Positions 6,835-14,650 of a stretch of DNA of 64,000 nt are shown piece by piece. The position numbers were made by a program, and so were the translations under genes. The number at the start of each line of letters is the position of its first letter. Position 1 is the first letter of the stretch. The notes under the pieces are model-generated. The model was not told the origin of the DNA. It worked only from the letters and a program-made list of their open reading frames with translations, and made no database searches. The stretch is from positions 3,038,001-3,102,000 of the forward strand of contig NC_007511.1 in NCBI RefSeq assembly GCF_000012945.1. The letters run 5' to 3'. This DNA comes from Burkholderia lata. GTDB lineage: Bacteria; Pseudomonadota; Gammaproteobacteria; Burkholderiales; Burkholderiaceae.

Positions 6835-8343
6835 ATGCCCCAGCCGCCCCTGCAGGACACCAACCATCCCGACTACGCGATCGCCGGCGACACCGTGATC
6901 CGCCGCGCGGACGGCCTGCCGCTGTGGGGCAAGGACGGCAAGCCGCTGCCGATCGAACGGCCGCACGCGTTCCGCTGCATCGGCGGCCGCTGGTTCACCG
7001 ACGGCGTACACGTGATCGTGCAAGGGCAACTCGGCAGCGCGATGGTGATGCTGTACTACTACCGGATCGAGGACGCCGATCTCGCGACGTTCGAGATCCT
7101 GAACCAGCGCTACGCGCGCGATGCGCGGCAGGCGTACTACATCACCGGCCGGACGATCCGCACGCGCAGCCCGCACGCGTTCCGGCCGCTCGTCTACGAA
7201 ACCTGGAACCGGCCGGCCGACGGTCGCGGCGTGACGTTCGAGAGGTGCGAGCACGAGTACCTCGCCACCGACGACGAATCGATCTACATGAACGGCCGCC
7301 GCATCAACGGCTCGCATGGCGCGAGCGCGATCGGCTTCCCGGGCGGTTACTTCGCCGATGCCGATCGCGTGTACTACTACGGCCGGCCGAAGGACATCGA
7401 TCGCGCGAGCTTCCTGTGCGGGCCCGACGAGGACGGCTACCTGCGATGCACCGACCGGATCGGCCCGATCGAATCCGGAGAACGACAGACGGTGCAGGAG
7501 ACGCGCCTGTTCGACGACTGGCGCAGCTTCTTCACGATGCGCCCCGACCTGCGGGACTACTGGTGGCATCGGCAGCAGCAGCCGGCAGCAGACTCGACGG
7601 TGCAGTTCCAGGACGCGACGCTGACCGGCTTCGATCCCGCGACCTTCGCCGCGCGCGAGACGCTGTTCGATTTCGGTTCGATCGACTGGCTGTGCGGCGA
7701 CGCGCACGGCATTCACTGGGCGTACCGGACCTGTGCGGAGATGCCGATCGAGCTGACCCGCTTCTCCGACCAGCCGATCGATGCGCTGCGCGTACTCGGC
7801 CCGCACTATTTCACCGATGGCGTCACGGTGTTCTACGCGTTCACGCCTGCCCAGCCTCAGCCGCTGCGCGGCGCCGATCCGGCCGCGTTCCGCGTGCTGT
7901 CGGGCGGCTGGGCGCGCGATGCGACGCGGGCGTTTCACCTCGGTGTCGTCAAGAAAGGCATCGACCCCGATCGGCTGCAGGTCGAAGGCAGCTATGCGTG
8001 GGACGGCGAGCGCCTGTTCTGCGACGGCAAGCCGCTGCAGGTCGACGTGCCGGCCAGCGCGTTCCAGGTGCTGCACCCGACGTTCCTGCGCGCCGGCGAC
8101 AAGCTGTACTTCGGCCGCCGGCCGGTATCGACGAAGCGCGTGCACCTGCCGACGCTCGAATTCCTCGACGACGATTTCGCGCGCGACAGCAAGCACGCGT
8201 ATATCGTCGGCTACGTGAGCCTCGTCGAGATCGACGGCGCCGATCCGGCCACGTTCCGCGTCGTCGAGCCGGGGACCGCGGAGGACAGCGCCCGTCGCTA
8301 CGACGCGCGCACCTTGCGCGACGCCACTGCGCCGCGCGACTGA
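6835..8343 (+). CDS. DKNYY-repeat protein
   Basis: 502 residues with no signal peptide or membrane segment. The sequence is built from repeats in which an aromatic-rich strand (for example YFADADRVYYYGRPKDIDRA, YFTDGVTVFYAF, FLRAGDKLYFGRRPVS, FARDSKHAYIVGYVSLVEID) is followed by a D-P-x-(T/A)-F-R-V-L turn (GADPAAFRVL, GADPATFRVV, DLATFEIL). This is the DKNYY pattern, thought to form beta-propeller-like or beta-sheet domains; function is unknown. The start follows a weak ribosome-binding site. It is flanked by the DUF1338 relic and the intact DUF1338 gene, and converges on the latter. Base composition is like the neighbours. Confidence 0.75.
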   Translation: MPQPPLQDTNHPDYAIAGDTVIRRADGLPLWGKDGKPLPIERPHAFRCIGGRWFTDGVHVIVQGQLGSAMVMLYYYRIEDADLATFEILNQRYARDARQAYYITGRTIRTRSPHAFRPLVYETWNRPADGRGVTFERCEHEYLATDDESIYMNGRRINGSHGASAIGFPGGYFADADRVYYYGRPKDIDRASFLCGPDEDGYLRCTDRIGPIESGERQTVQETRLFDDWRSFFTMRPDLRDYWWHRQQQPAADSTVQFQDATLTGFDPATFAARETLFDFGSIDWLCGDAHGIHWAYRTCAEMPIELTRFSDQPIDALRVLGPHYFTDGVTVFYAFTPAQPQPLRGADPAAFRVLSGGWARDATRAFHLGVVKKGIDPDRLQVEGSYAWDGERLFCDGKPLQVDVPASAFQVLHPTFLRAGDKLYFGRRPVSTKRVHLPTLEFLDDDFARDSKHAYIVGYVSLVEIDGADPATFRVVEPGTAEDSARRYDARTLRDATAPRD

Positions 8344-8361
8344 CGCACGCCGCCAAACGCA

Positions 8362-8393
8362 ATCGGGCAGGACGCTGTCGCGCCCTGCCCGAT
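8362..8393. terminator. Bidirectional terminator hairpin
   Basis: ATCGGGCAGG (8362-8371) pairs perfectly with CCTGCCCGAT (8384-8393), a 10-bp stem with a 12-base loop, located between the convergent DKNYY and DUF1338 genes. Pyrimidine-rich sequence follows on the plus strand. Confidence 0.6.
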
Positions 8394-8478
8394 CGATCAT
8401 CCTTTCCTTCAGCAGCGGCCCGCCGGCCCCGGCACGGCGATCACGCCGCCGCATGCACCGCTGGCCGCTTCGTCGACG

Positions 8479-9507
8479 TTACTTCGCCGCGTTCGCCGTC
8501 ATCTTGAAGATGCCCTGCGCGTTGCCCGCATCGAAGCGCAGGTCGGTCACCCAGCGGCGCGCCGCCTGGTCGAACGTGCGCTTGCGCGTGATGAACTCGT
8601 AGAACGAACCCGGCACGTTACGCTTCACCGTGCCGCCGTCGCGCGTGCGGAATTCGCGCTCGACGGTATCCGCGCGATACGCGGTCTGGAACACGCGGCC
8701 CGAGCGCGAGCGCTCGACTTCCGGCTTCATCGGCCGGCCCTTCGCCTTCTCGTCGTCGGACAGCTTGAACACGTCGGCAACGCGGTCGGTCGCGTGGTTG
8801 AACGCGTTGCCTTCGGTCGAGATCCACGCCATTTCCGCCGATTCGAGCAGCAGCGTTTCGTAGTCGAGCTCGTTCGGCAGGTCGTGCTGGCGCGCGAACG
8901 CCCCGACGATCTCCGGCAGCAGCGCCTGCGCGGCTTCCAGCGACAGCCAGCCTTCGCGTTCGACTTCCCACAGCAGCGCGACGGCCGCCGGCGACAGCGG
9001 ATCGCGCGACGTGCTCACCACATTCGTCACGGCCTGCTGGAATTCCTTCGAGAAACGTTCCGGATGCAGTTCGCTGACGAAGAACTGCGCGATTTCGTCC
9101 GGTGCATCTTCATGCGCATACGCGCGGCCCGTCATGCCGAGCTTGTCGAGCGGGTAACGGCCGTTCAGGCGGAAGCCGAGCGGACGCAGGATGCGCGTGA
9201 ACGCGGCCTCGCCCGGCGGCAGCGCGCCCGTGTTCGGCCAGCGCACCGTGCGCAGCGCGCCGTGGTCGAAATAGACCGAACCGCCGCTTTCGATCGCCTC
9301 GGCCGTATACGCCCGGCCGTTCGCCGAACGGTCGAGCAGCCCTTCGAACAGCGCCATGTTCATCGCCTGCGCGATTTCCGCGCGCGTCACGACGCCGTCT
9401 TCCCATTCTTCGAGGATGGCCGGCATGTTCAGGGTCGAGAACAGGGCGTCGGTCTTCGCCTGTCCCAGCAGCTTCGTCAGCAAGCTCTCGATATTCGGAT
9501 TGCGCAT
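8479..9507 (-). CDS. DUF1338 protein: 2-oxoadipate dioxygenase/decarboxylase (HglS/YdcJ) type
   Basis: 342 residues. The family includes Pseudomonas HglS, which uses Fe(II) and O2 to turn 2-oxoadipate into 2-hydroxyglutarate in lysine breakdown, and E. coli YdcJ. A VOC-like metal triad is visible: His82 (YFDHGALRTVRW), His238 (EGNAFNHATDRV) and Glu304 (GSFYEFITRKR). The upstream region is shared with a divergent LysR gene, its likely regulator. No other lysine-degradation genes are near, so whether the substrate is 2-oxoadipate is inference from family. Its last 27 codons are duplicated at 6685-6767. Function confidence is moderate, family confidence high. Confidence 0.88.
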   Translation of the reverse strand: MRNPNIESLLTKLLGQAKTDALFSTLNMPAILEEWEDGVVTRAEIAQAMNMALFEGLLDRSANGRAYTAEAIESGGSVYFDHGALRTVRWPNTGALPPGEAAFTRILRPLGFRLNGRYPLDKLGMTGRAYAHEDAPDEIAQFFVSELHPERFSKEFQQAVTNVVSTSRDPLSPAAVALLWEVEREGWLSLEAAQALLPEIVGAFARQHDLPNELDYETLLLESAEMAWISTEGNAFNHATDRVADVFKLSDDEKAKGRPMKPEVERSRSGRVFQTAYRADTVEREFRTRDGGTVKRNVPGSFYEFITRKRTFDQAARRWVTDLRFDAGNAQGIFKMTANAAK

Positions 9508-9733
9508 CAGGATTCTCGTCTCGGGGGACCGCCGGCAAACGTGCCGGCAACTCGTCGGCCGGCCGCCCCACGGGCGCCTGACCTTGCGTGGGGAGCATTA
9601 TTCAAAGGGTTGCAGCCGGGCGTAAAGCGAGATTAAATTGATATGTGATGAGTTTTTGGAATTATCAGCTGTTCTCCCGCTCCGCCCTCCGCCTTGTGTC
9701 ACGCGGGCCTGATCGTCAGACGAATCGAACATC

Positions 9734-10684
9734 ATGCGCAAATTCAAGATTCCCAACATGGGCGCGCTCGTGGCTTTCGAAGCCGCCGCGCGCCACGAAA
9801 GCTTCACCCACGCGGCCAAGGAGCTGTTCCTGACCGAAAGCGCGGTATCGCGCCAGATCGCGACGCTCGAGGCCAGCCTCGGCGTGCGGCTGTTCGCCCG
9901 CGTGAAGCAGCGGGTCGTGCTGACGCGCGCCGGCAAGCTGTACGGCACGCAGGTGCGCCGCGCGCTGGAGGCGCTCGACCGCGACACGCTGTCGATCATC
10001 GCGCACGGCAGCGGCGGCGGCTACCTGGAGCTGGCGGTGCTGCCGACCTTCGCGTCGCACTGGCTGATTCCGCGCATCAAGAGCTTCTACGACCGCACGC
10101 CCGACGTGCGCGTGAACATGGGTAGCCGCACCGACCTGTTCTCGTTCGAGGACACCCACTTCGAGGCCGCGATCCACTACGGCAAGCCGACCTGGCCCGG
10201 CACGTCGTCGGATTACCTGTTCGGCGAGGAAGTGGTGCCGATCTGCTCGCCGGCGCTGCTCGACGGGCCCGTGAAAAGCGTCGAGGATCTGCTCGCGTAC
10301 CCGCTGCTGCACTCGACGACACGCCCCGGCGCGTGGGCGCAGTGGTTCGAGACGCACGGCGTCGAGGACATCCGCACGATGCAGGGCGTGCGCTACGAGC
10401 TGCACACGATGCTGATCAGCGCGGCCGCAGCCGGACTCGGCATCGCGCTCGTGCCGAAGTTCTTCGTCGAGGAACAGTTGCAGCAGCTCGGGCTGGTGGT
10501 GCCGTGCGATGCGGCAACCGTCGGCGATTCCGCGTACTACCTCGTGTATCCGACGGAGTTCAGCCACAGCAAGCCGCTGGAGCTGTTTCGCGGCTGGCTG
10601 CTCGAGCAGGCGAGCGCGTATGCGGCGCCGGGGAGTGAGGAAAACGACGTGGAGGATGGTGAAGACGACGACGACGTCGAGTAA
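9734..10684 (+). CDS. LysR-family regulator, divergent from the DUF1338 gene
   Basis: 316 residues. The N-terminal HTH runs over about 5-64 (NMGALVAFEAAARHESFTHA, AAKELFLTESAVSRQIATLE, GVRLFARVKQRVVLTRAG), followed by a type 2 periplasmic-binding effector domain (YLELAVLPTFASHWLIPRIK). The layout resembles the GcvA/DsdC branch that regulates adjacent amino-acid catabolic genes. The C-terminus ends in an unusual acidic tail (about 17 residues, mainly D/E: EENDVEDGEDDDDVE). The 226-bp intergenic space to the DUF1338 gene is AT-richer and should hold the shared operator. No strong ribosome-binding site is visible before the ATG. Confidence 0.9.
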   Translation: MRKFKIPNMGALVAFEAAARHESFTHAAKELFLTESAVSRQIATLEASLGVRLFARVKQRVVLTRAGKLYGTQVRRALEALDRDTLSIIAHGSGGGYLELAVLPTFASHWLIPRIKSFYDRTPDVRVNMGSRTDLFSFEDTHFEAAIHYGKPTWPGTSSDYLFGEEVVPICSPALLDGPVKSVEDLLAYPLLHSTTRPGAWAQWFETHGVEDIRTMQGVRYELHTMLISAAAAGLGIALVPKFFVEEQLQQLGLVVPCDAATVGDSAYYLVYPTEFSHSKPLELFRGWLLEQASAYAAPGSEENDVEDGEDDDDVE

Positions 10685-10795
10685 CCCGAGTCATCGCGAC
10701 GCCCCGCCGGGCGCGACCGGTCGGCACAAGCCACTGCCGTGCCGCCGGTCAAGCCGGCGCGTCGATGGGCCGAAGCAGGCCGTCGATGCCCGCGC

Positions 10796-11161
10796 TTACT
10801 TCACGCGGCAATCACGCACGGTCGCGATCCCCGATGCAAATTCGCCCACGCAATGCAGCGTGACGCGCTTGCCGACCAGCCGTTGCGCTTTCTGCTCGGC
10901 CGCCGCATCGATGAACGACGCTCGCACCGCCTGCTCGGCATCCTCATCTTCGCCGATCTCCGCGAGCGTCTTGCCCGTGAAGCCCTTCTCCAGGCCGAGC
11001 AGCGTGCCCGTCAGCGCGACCGGCTGGTCGAAATACTTGTCGCCGCCCGAGCCCGTGTAAGCCTCGATCATCTGCGCAGCCGATACCTTCAGTTCACCCT
11101 TCGCGGCCAGGGCGCCCGTGGCGATCGTCAGTGCGAGCGCGGCAAGTGCGATTCGTTTCAT
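10796..11161 (-). CDS. Periplasmic OB-fold (tRNA_anti-like) protein
   Basis: 121 residues. A signal peptide ends at ATGALAAKGE (about residue 20). The mature part, VSAAQMIEAYTGSGGDKYFD then QPVALTGTLLGLEK and the C-terminal KRVTLHCVGEFASGIATVRD, follows the pattern of the tRNA_anti-like OB-fold superfamily (K-Y-x-D/G-K-x-x-x-V-x-G). Such exported proteins are of unknown function. The start at 11161 has GGAGAATCCACACA upstream. It lies downstream of the ankyrin-repeat gene on the same strand, 143 bp apart. Confidence 0.75.
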   Translation of the reverse strand: MKRIALAALALTIATGALAAKGELKVSAAQMIEAYTGSGGDKYFDQPVALTGTLLGLEKGFTGKTLAEIGEDEDAEQAVRASFIDAAAEQKAQRLVGKRVTLHCVGEFASGIATVRDCRVK

Positions 11162-11304
11162 TGTGTGGATTCTCCGTGGTTGGACAGCGTTTTGAAAAAG
11201 ATGGCGCGAGCGCGCCGGAGGAACACGACGACCCTGCACGCGAGCGCCCCGTGCCCGACCGATGGCGGGCGACATGACGGCACACGACGCGCACGGCCTG
11301 ACTG

Positions 11305-12330
11305 CTATTGGCGCGGCGCGGCTTCGATCAGCGCGACGGCCCCGGCGTCATAGACGTCCGGCGTCTCCTTCGCGCCGCGCGCGACGGCTTCGCGCACGGT
11401 ACCGCCAGCGTCTTCCTTGCCCGCGCCGATCAGCGCGGGCGCGTCGGGATTCGCGCCGGCATCGAGCAGCGCCTTCACGCAATCCGGGTTGTGCGCCATC
11501 GCCGCGCGCAGCAACGGCGTCTCGACCCAGCGGCCGCGTGATTCGCCCGGTTGCGGTTCGATCGGCGTGCCGGGTGCATGGAGGATCGCGATGCGCTCGG
11601 CCGCAGTCGGGTCAGGCTGACCGTTCAGTTCGTCGCGTCGCTCGCACACGAAGCTGAGCGGCGACAAACCGGTCTTCGCATGGGCGTGCGGATCGGCGCC
11701 GGCGTCGACCAGCAGTTTGAGCAGGTCCAGATCGGATGCCGAGCGTCCGGTCAGCACCGTGTATCCGTTCGGGTCGGTGGCACGCGCGTCGGCGCCGGAC
11801 TTCAGCAGCATCCGGACGAGGTCCGGTGAAGGCGTGTAAGCATTCGCTGCCATCGCCAGCGGTGGCTCGCCGCTCGGTGCAAGCGCGTTGACGTTCGCGC
11901 CCGCGCCGACCAGCAGGCCGATCGTTTCGAGCTGGTCGGGCTTGAGCTCGCCGAGCGTCGCGTTGCTGATCGCGTAGGTCAGCAGCGTCCAGCCCTTGGG
12001 CGACATCGGCATGTTGATCGCGACGCCGGACGCGATGAACAGCGCGACGACGTCCGGCACCTGGCTGACGACGGCCAGCCCCATCGGTGTGAGTTCGGCA
12101 TCCGGCATCGCATGGCGCTGCTTCGCCGTCTTGTCGTACGGACGGGCGCCCTGCTTGAGCACCGCGCGCACGCGCGCCAGGTTCTGCGGGGTTTTATTCG
12201 CTGCGTAGTCGCCCATCGCGACCATCAGCTTCCATTCCTTGCCTTCCAGCGCATGGGCCGCGCCGGACAACGCGATGCCCATGCACAGACACGCCAGCCC
12301 CGTGGCGATTCTTCTCGTTCTTGCCCGCAT
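11305..12330 (-). CDS. Exported ankyrin-repeat protein
   Basis: 341 residues. The signal peptide (GLACLCMGIALSGAAHALEG) is followed by about seven ankyrin-like repeats, for example LTPMGLAVVSQVPDVVALFI, GWTLLTYAISNATLGELKPD, GEPPLAMAANAYTPSPDLVR, GYTVLTGRSASDLDLLKLLV and TPLLRAAMAHNPDCVKALLD, each with the G-A-x-x-(N/D) loop ending. It is probably a periplasmic protein-binding scaffold. Periplasmic ankyrin proteins are sometimes linked to catalase or effector immunity, but nothing in the context decides. No partner is recognised except the OB-fold gene downstream. Confidence 0.85.
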   Translation of the reverse strand: MRARTRRIATGLACLCMGIALSGAAHALEGKEWKLMVAMGDYAANKTPQNLARVRAVLKQGARPYDKTAKQRHAMPDAELTPMGLAVVSQVPDVVALFIASGVAINMPMSPKGWTLLTYAISNATLGELKPDQLETIGLLVGAGANVNALAPSGEPPLAMAANAYTPSPDLVRMLLKSGADARATDPNGYTVLTGRSASDLDLLKLLVDAGADPHAHAKTGLSPLSFVCERRDELNGQPDPTAAERIAILHAPGTPIEPQPGESRGRWVETPLLRAAMAHNPDCVKALLDAGANPDAPALIGAGKEDAGGTVREAVARGAKETPDVYDAGAVALIEAAPRQ

Positions 12331-12954
12331 CGATGCTCTCAGGATCCTTGTCGGTATTTATTCGTATTCGCCGTACCGTCGCGCGCCGCAATGGACGAGA
12401 CGACACCACGTGCGCCAGGCGTTCAAGCGCCTGCTTCACGGCGAGGGGACCAGGAGAGGAGAAATTGCGGCGACTATGCCGCCGGAAGGAAGGTGCAAAC
12501 GAAAAGCGACTCGTGTGTCCGGCGTGCGCCAGGCCGGGCAACCCCGGCCCGGCGCTCCGGGCAGCCGACCTCGCTTCGGCAGCGCGGCGGACCTTTCTTG
12601 TTGTTCACTTCGTTCGTTCTCTCAGGTTCCCTGCATTTTTTACGTTACCGCGCTGCGCCATTATCCGCGCAATCTGGCCCAAGGGAAACGTTTGCGGGTC
12701 CGGTTGGCGTGTTATACCAAGCATTCGGCAACAGTCTTTCCAAATGCTTACAGTGCATGCGACTCGGTTCGGCAAATCTTGCATTCGCGCCGGCGTTCCT
12801 TTTTAATGGAACTGGTTCCAATCATTGAATCGGCCAGGTTCCCGCGTGACGCGTCGTCGTCCGCGCGTCATCATGCCGATTCAGGATCGAGGATCACCCC
12901 GCTCAGGATTCGCATCGCCCGTCCTTCCCGGACCCCCCGTCAAACGAGACCGTC
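12331..12954. other. Divergent intergenic region, 624 bp
   Basis: Lies between the starts of the ankyrin gene (left) and the GapN-like gene (right), and is noticeably less GC-rich around 12590-12830. Three small overlapping open frames have no ribosome-binding sites or credible composition. A TGGAAC-TG-GTTCCA palindrome at 12807-12820 is listed separately. I see no ncRNA that I can name. Confidence 0.5.
12807..12820. promoter_or_regulatory. Perfect 6+6 palindrome upstream of the GapN-like gene
   Basis: TGGAACTGGTTCCA has perfect 6-bp arms around TG, in AT-richer sequence 134 bp before the ATG of the aldehyde dehydrogenase gene. It is a plausible operator; no regulator can be assigned. Confidence 0.35.
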
Positions 12955-14583
12955 ATGCCCGATTCCGCCTCCCTGCAGCAGTTGTTTCCCGCCTTTCAGG
13001 ACATCCCCGCCGAGTACCGGCTGACTTCACCGATTCACCAGCGCGTGTCGCTCGTCGACGGCGAGTTACGGCCGTGGGACGGCGCGACCAAGACCGTGCT
13101 GTCGCCCGTATGCGTGCGACAGGCGGACGGCAGCGTCGAGCAGGTCGAGATCGGCAGCTACCCGGTGATGGGCGAAACGGAAAGCGACGCGGCGCTCGAC
13201 GCCGCGGTGCGCGCGTACGACGCCGGCCGCGGCGAGTGGCCGACGATGAAGGTCGAGCAGCGCATCGCGTGCATGCAGGACTTCATCAAGCGAATGGTCG
13301 CGCAGCGCGAGCTGGTGGTGAACCTGATCATGTGGGAGATCGGCAAGAGCCTCGCCGATTCGCAGAAGGAGTTCGATCGCACCGTCACGTACATGACGCA
13401 GACGATCGACGCGCTGAAGGAGCTCGACAACGCGAATTCGCGCTTCGTGATCGCCGAAGGCACGATCGGCCAGATCCGCCGCACGCCGCTCGGCGTCGTG
13501 CTGTGCATGGGCCCGTACAACTATCCGCTGAACGAAACTTTCGCGACGCTGATCCCCGCGCTGCTGATGGGCAACACCGTGGTGTTCAAGCCGCCCCAGT
13601 ACGGCACGCTGCTGTTCGAGCCGCTGCTCGAAGCGTTCCGCGATGCGTTCCCGAAGGGCGTGATCAACACGATCTACGCACCGGGCGCGGTGGTCGTGCC
13701 GCACATGCTCGCGTCGGGCAAGATCAACGTGCTCGCGCTGATCGGGTCGAGCAAGGTGGCCGACCACCTGAAGAAGCAGCACCCGAAATCGCACCGGCTG
13801 CGCGCGATCCTCGGCCTCGACGCGAAAAACGCGGCGATCGTGCTGCCCGACGCCGATCTCGACCTCACCGTTAAGGAATGCCTGCTCGGCGCGCTGTCGT
13901 TCAACGGCCAGCGCTGCACCGCGCTGAAGATGCTGCTCGTGCACCGCTCGATCGTCGACGAATTCCTGAAGCGCTTCACCGCCGCGCTCGAACAGTTGAA
14001 GATCGGCATGCCGTGGGAGAAAGGCGTCAGCATCACGCCGCTGCCGGGCATGCATCGCACCGCGTACATGACGGACGCGATCGACGACGCGAAGGCCAAG
14101 GGCGCGCAGGTCGTCAACCATTCGGGCGGCGAGTTCAGCAAGACGCTGTTCTATCCGGCCGTCGTGTACCCGGTGTCGGAAGGGATGAAGCTGTACCGCG
14201 AGGAACAGTTCGGGCCGATCATTCCGGTGGCGACGTTCGACGACGTCGACACCGCGCTCGATTACGTGACGACGTCGGATCACGGCCAGCAGGTCAGCAT
14301 CTTCGGTTCCGATCCGGCGCAGATCGGCGCGCTCGTCGATCCGCTCGTGAACCAGGTGTGCCGCGTGAACATCAACTGCCAGTGCCAGCGCGGGCCCGAC
14401 GTGTTCCCGTTCGCGGGCCGCAAGGATTCGGCGGAAGGCACGCTGTCGGTGAGCGACGCGCTGCGCGCGTTCTCGATCCGCTCGATGGTCGCGGCGAAGC
14501 AGACCGACAGCAGCAAGCAGCTGCTCGATTCGATCGTGTCGGATCACTACTCGAAGTTCATCAATACGGGCTTCATTTTCTGA
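12955..14583 (+). CDS. NADP-dependent glyceraldehyde-3-phosphate dehydrogenase (GapN-like aldehyde dehydrogenase)
   Basis: 542 residues, somewhat longer than typical aldehyde dehydrogenases (about 490). The Rossmann segment is GVVLCMGPYNYPLNETFATL. The general-base segment LRAILGLDAKNAAIVLPDAD replaces the usual ELGGK, and the catalytic Cys is residue 321 in SFNGQRCTALKMLL. QRCTAxK and the FP-x-x-GRKDSxxGTLSV C-terminal motif (VFPFAGRKDSAEGTLSVSDA) are those of non-phosphorylating GAPDH, which oxidises glyceraldehyde-3-phosphate directly to 3-phosphoglycerate with NADPH formation. A good terminator follows. It is monocistronic. The substrate assignment is from family and was not tested. Confidence 0.8.
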   Translation: MPDSASLQQLFPAFQDIPAEYRLTSPIHQRVSLVDGELRPWDGATKTVLSPVCVRQADGSVEQVEIGSYPVMGETESDAALDAAVRAYDAGRGEWPTMKVEQRIACMQDFIKRMVAQRELVVNLIMWEIGKSLADSQKEFDRTVTYMTQTIDALKELDNANSRFVIAEGTIGQIRRTPLGVVLCMGPYNYPLNETFATLIPALLMGNTVVFKPPQYGTLLFEPLLEAFRDAFPKGVINTIYAPGAVVVPHMLASGKINVLALIGSSKVADHLKKQHPKSHRLRAILGLDAKNAAIVLPDADLDLTVKECLLGALSFNGQRCTALKMLLVHRSIVDEFLKRFTAALEQLKIGMPWEKGVSITPLPGMHRTAYMTDAIDDAKAKGAQVVNHSGGEFSKTLFYPAVVYPVSEGMKLYREEQFGPIIPVATFDDVDTALDYVTTSDHGQQVSIFGSDPAQIGALVDPLVNQVCRVNINCQCQRGPDVFPFAGRKDSAEGTLSVSDALRAFSIRSMVAAKQTDSSKQLLDSIVSDHYSKFINTGFIF

Positions 14584-14603
14584 AGCGTGCCGTTCGCAAA
14601 AAT

Positions 14604-14638
14604 GCCGCTGCACATGCCCGCGCAGCGGCTTTTTTTTA
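14604..14638 (+). terminator. Intrinsic terminator after the GapN-like gene
   Basis: GCCGCTGC (14604-14611) pairs with GCAGCGGC (14622-14629), followed by a run of eight T. This is the best textbook terminator in the window, 20 bp after the stop codon; it also separates the convergent M24 gene. Confidence 0.9.
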
Positions 14639-14650
14639 GCCTGTGCGTGA

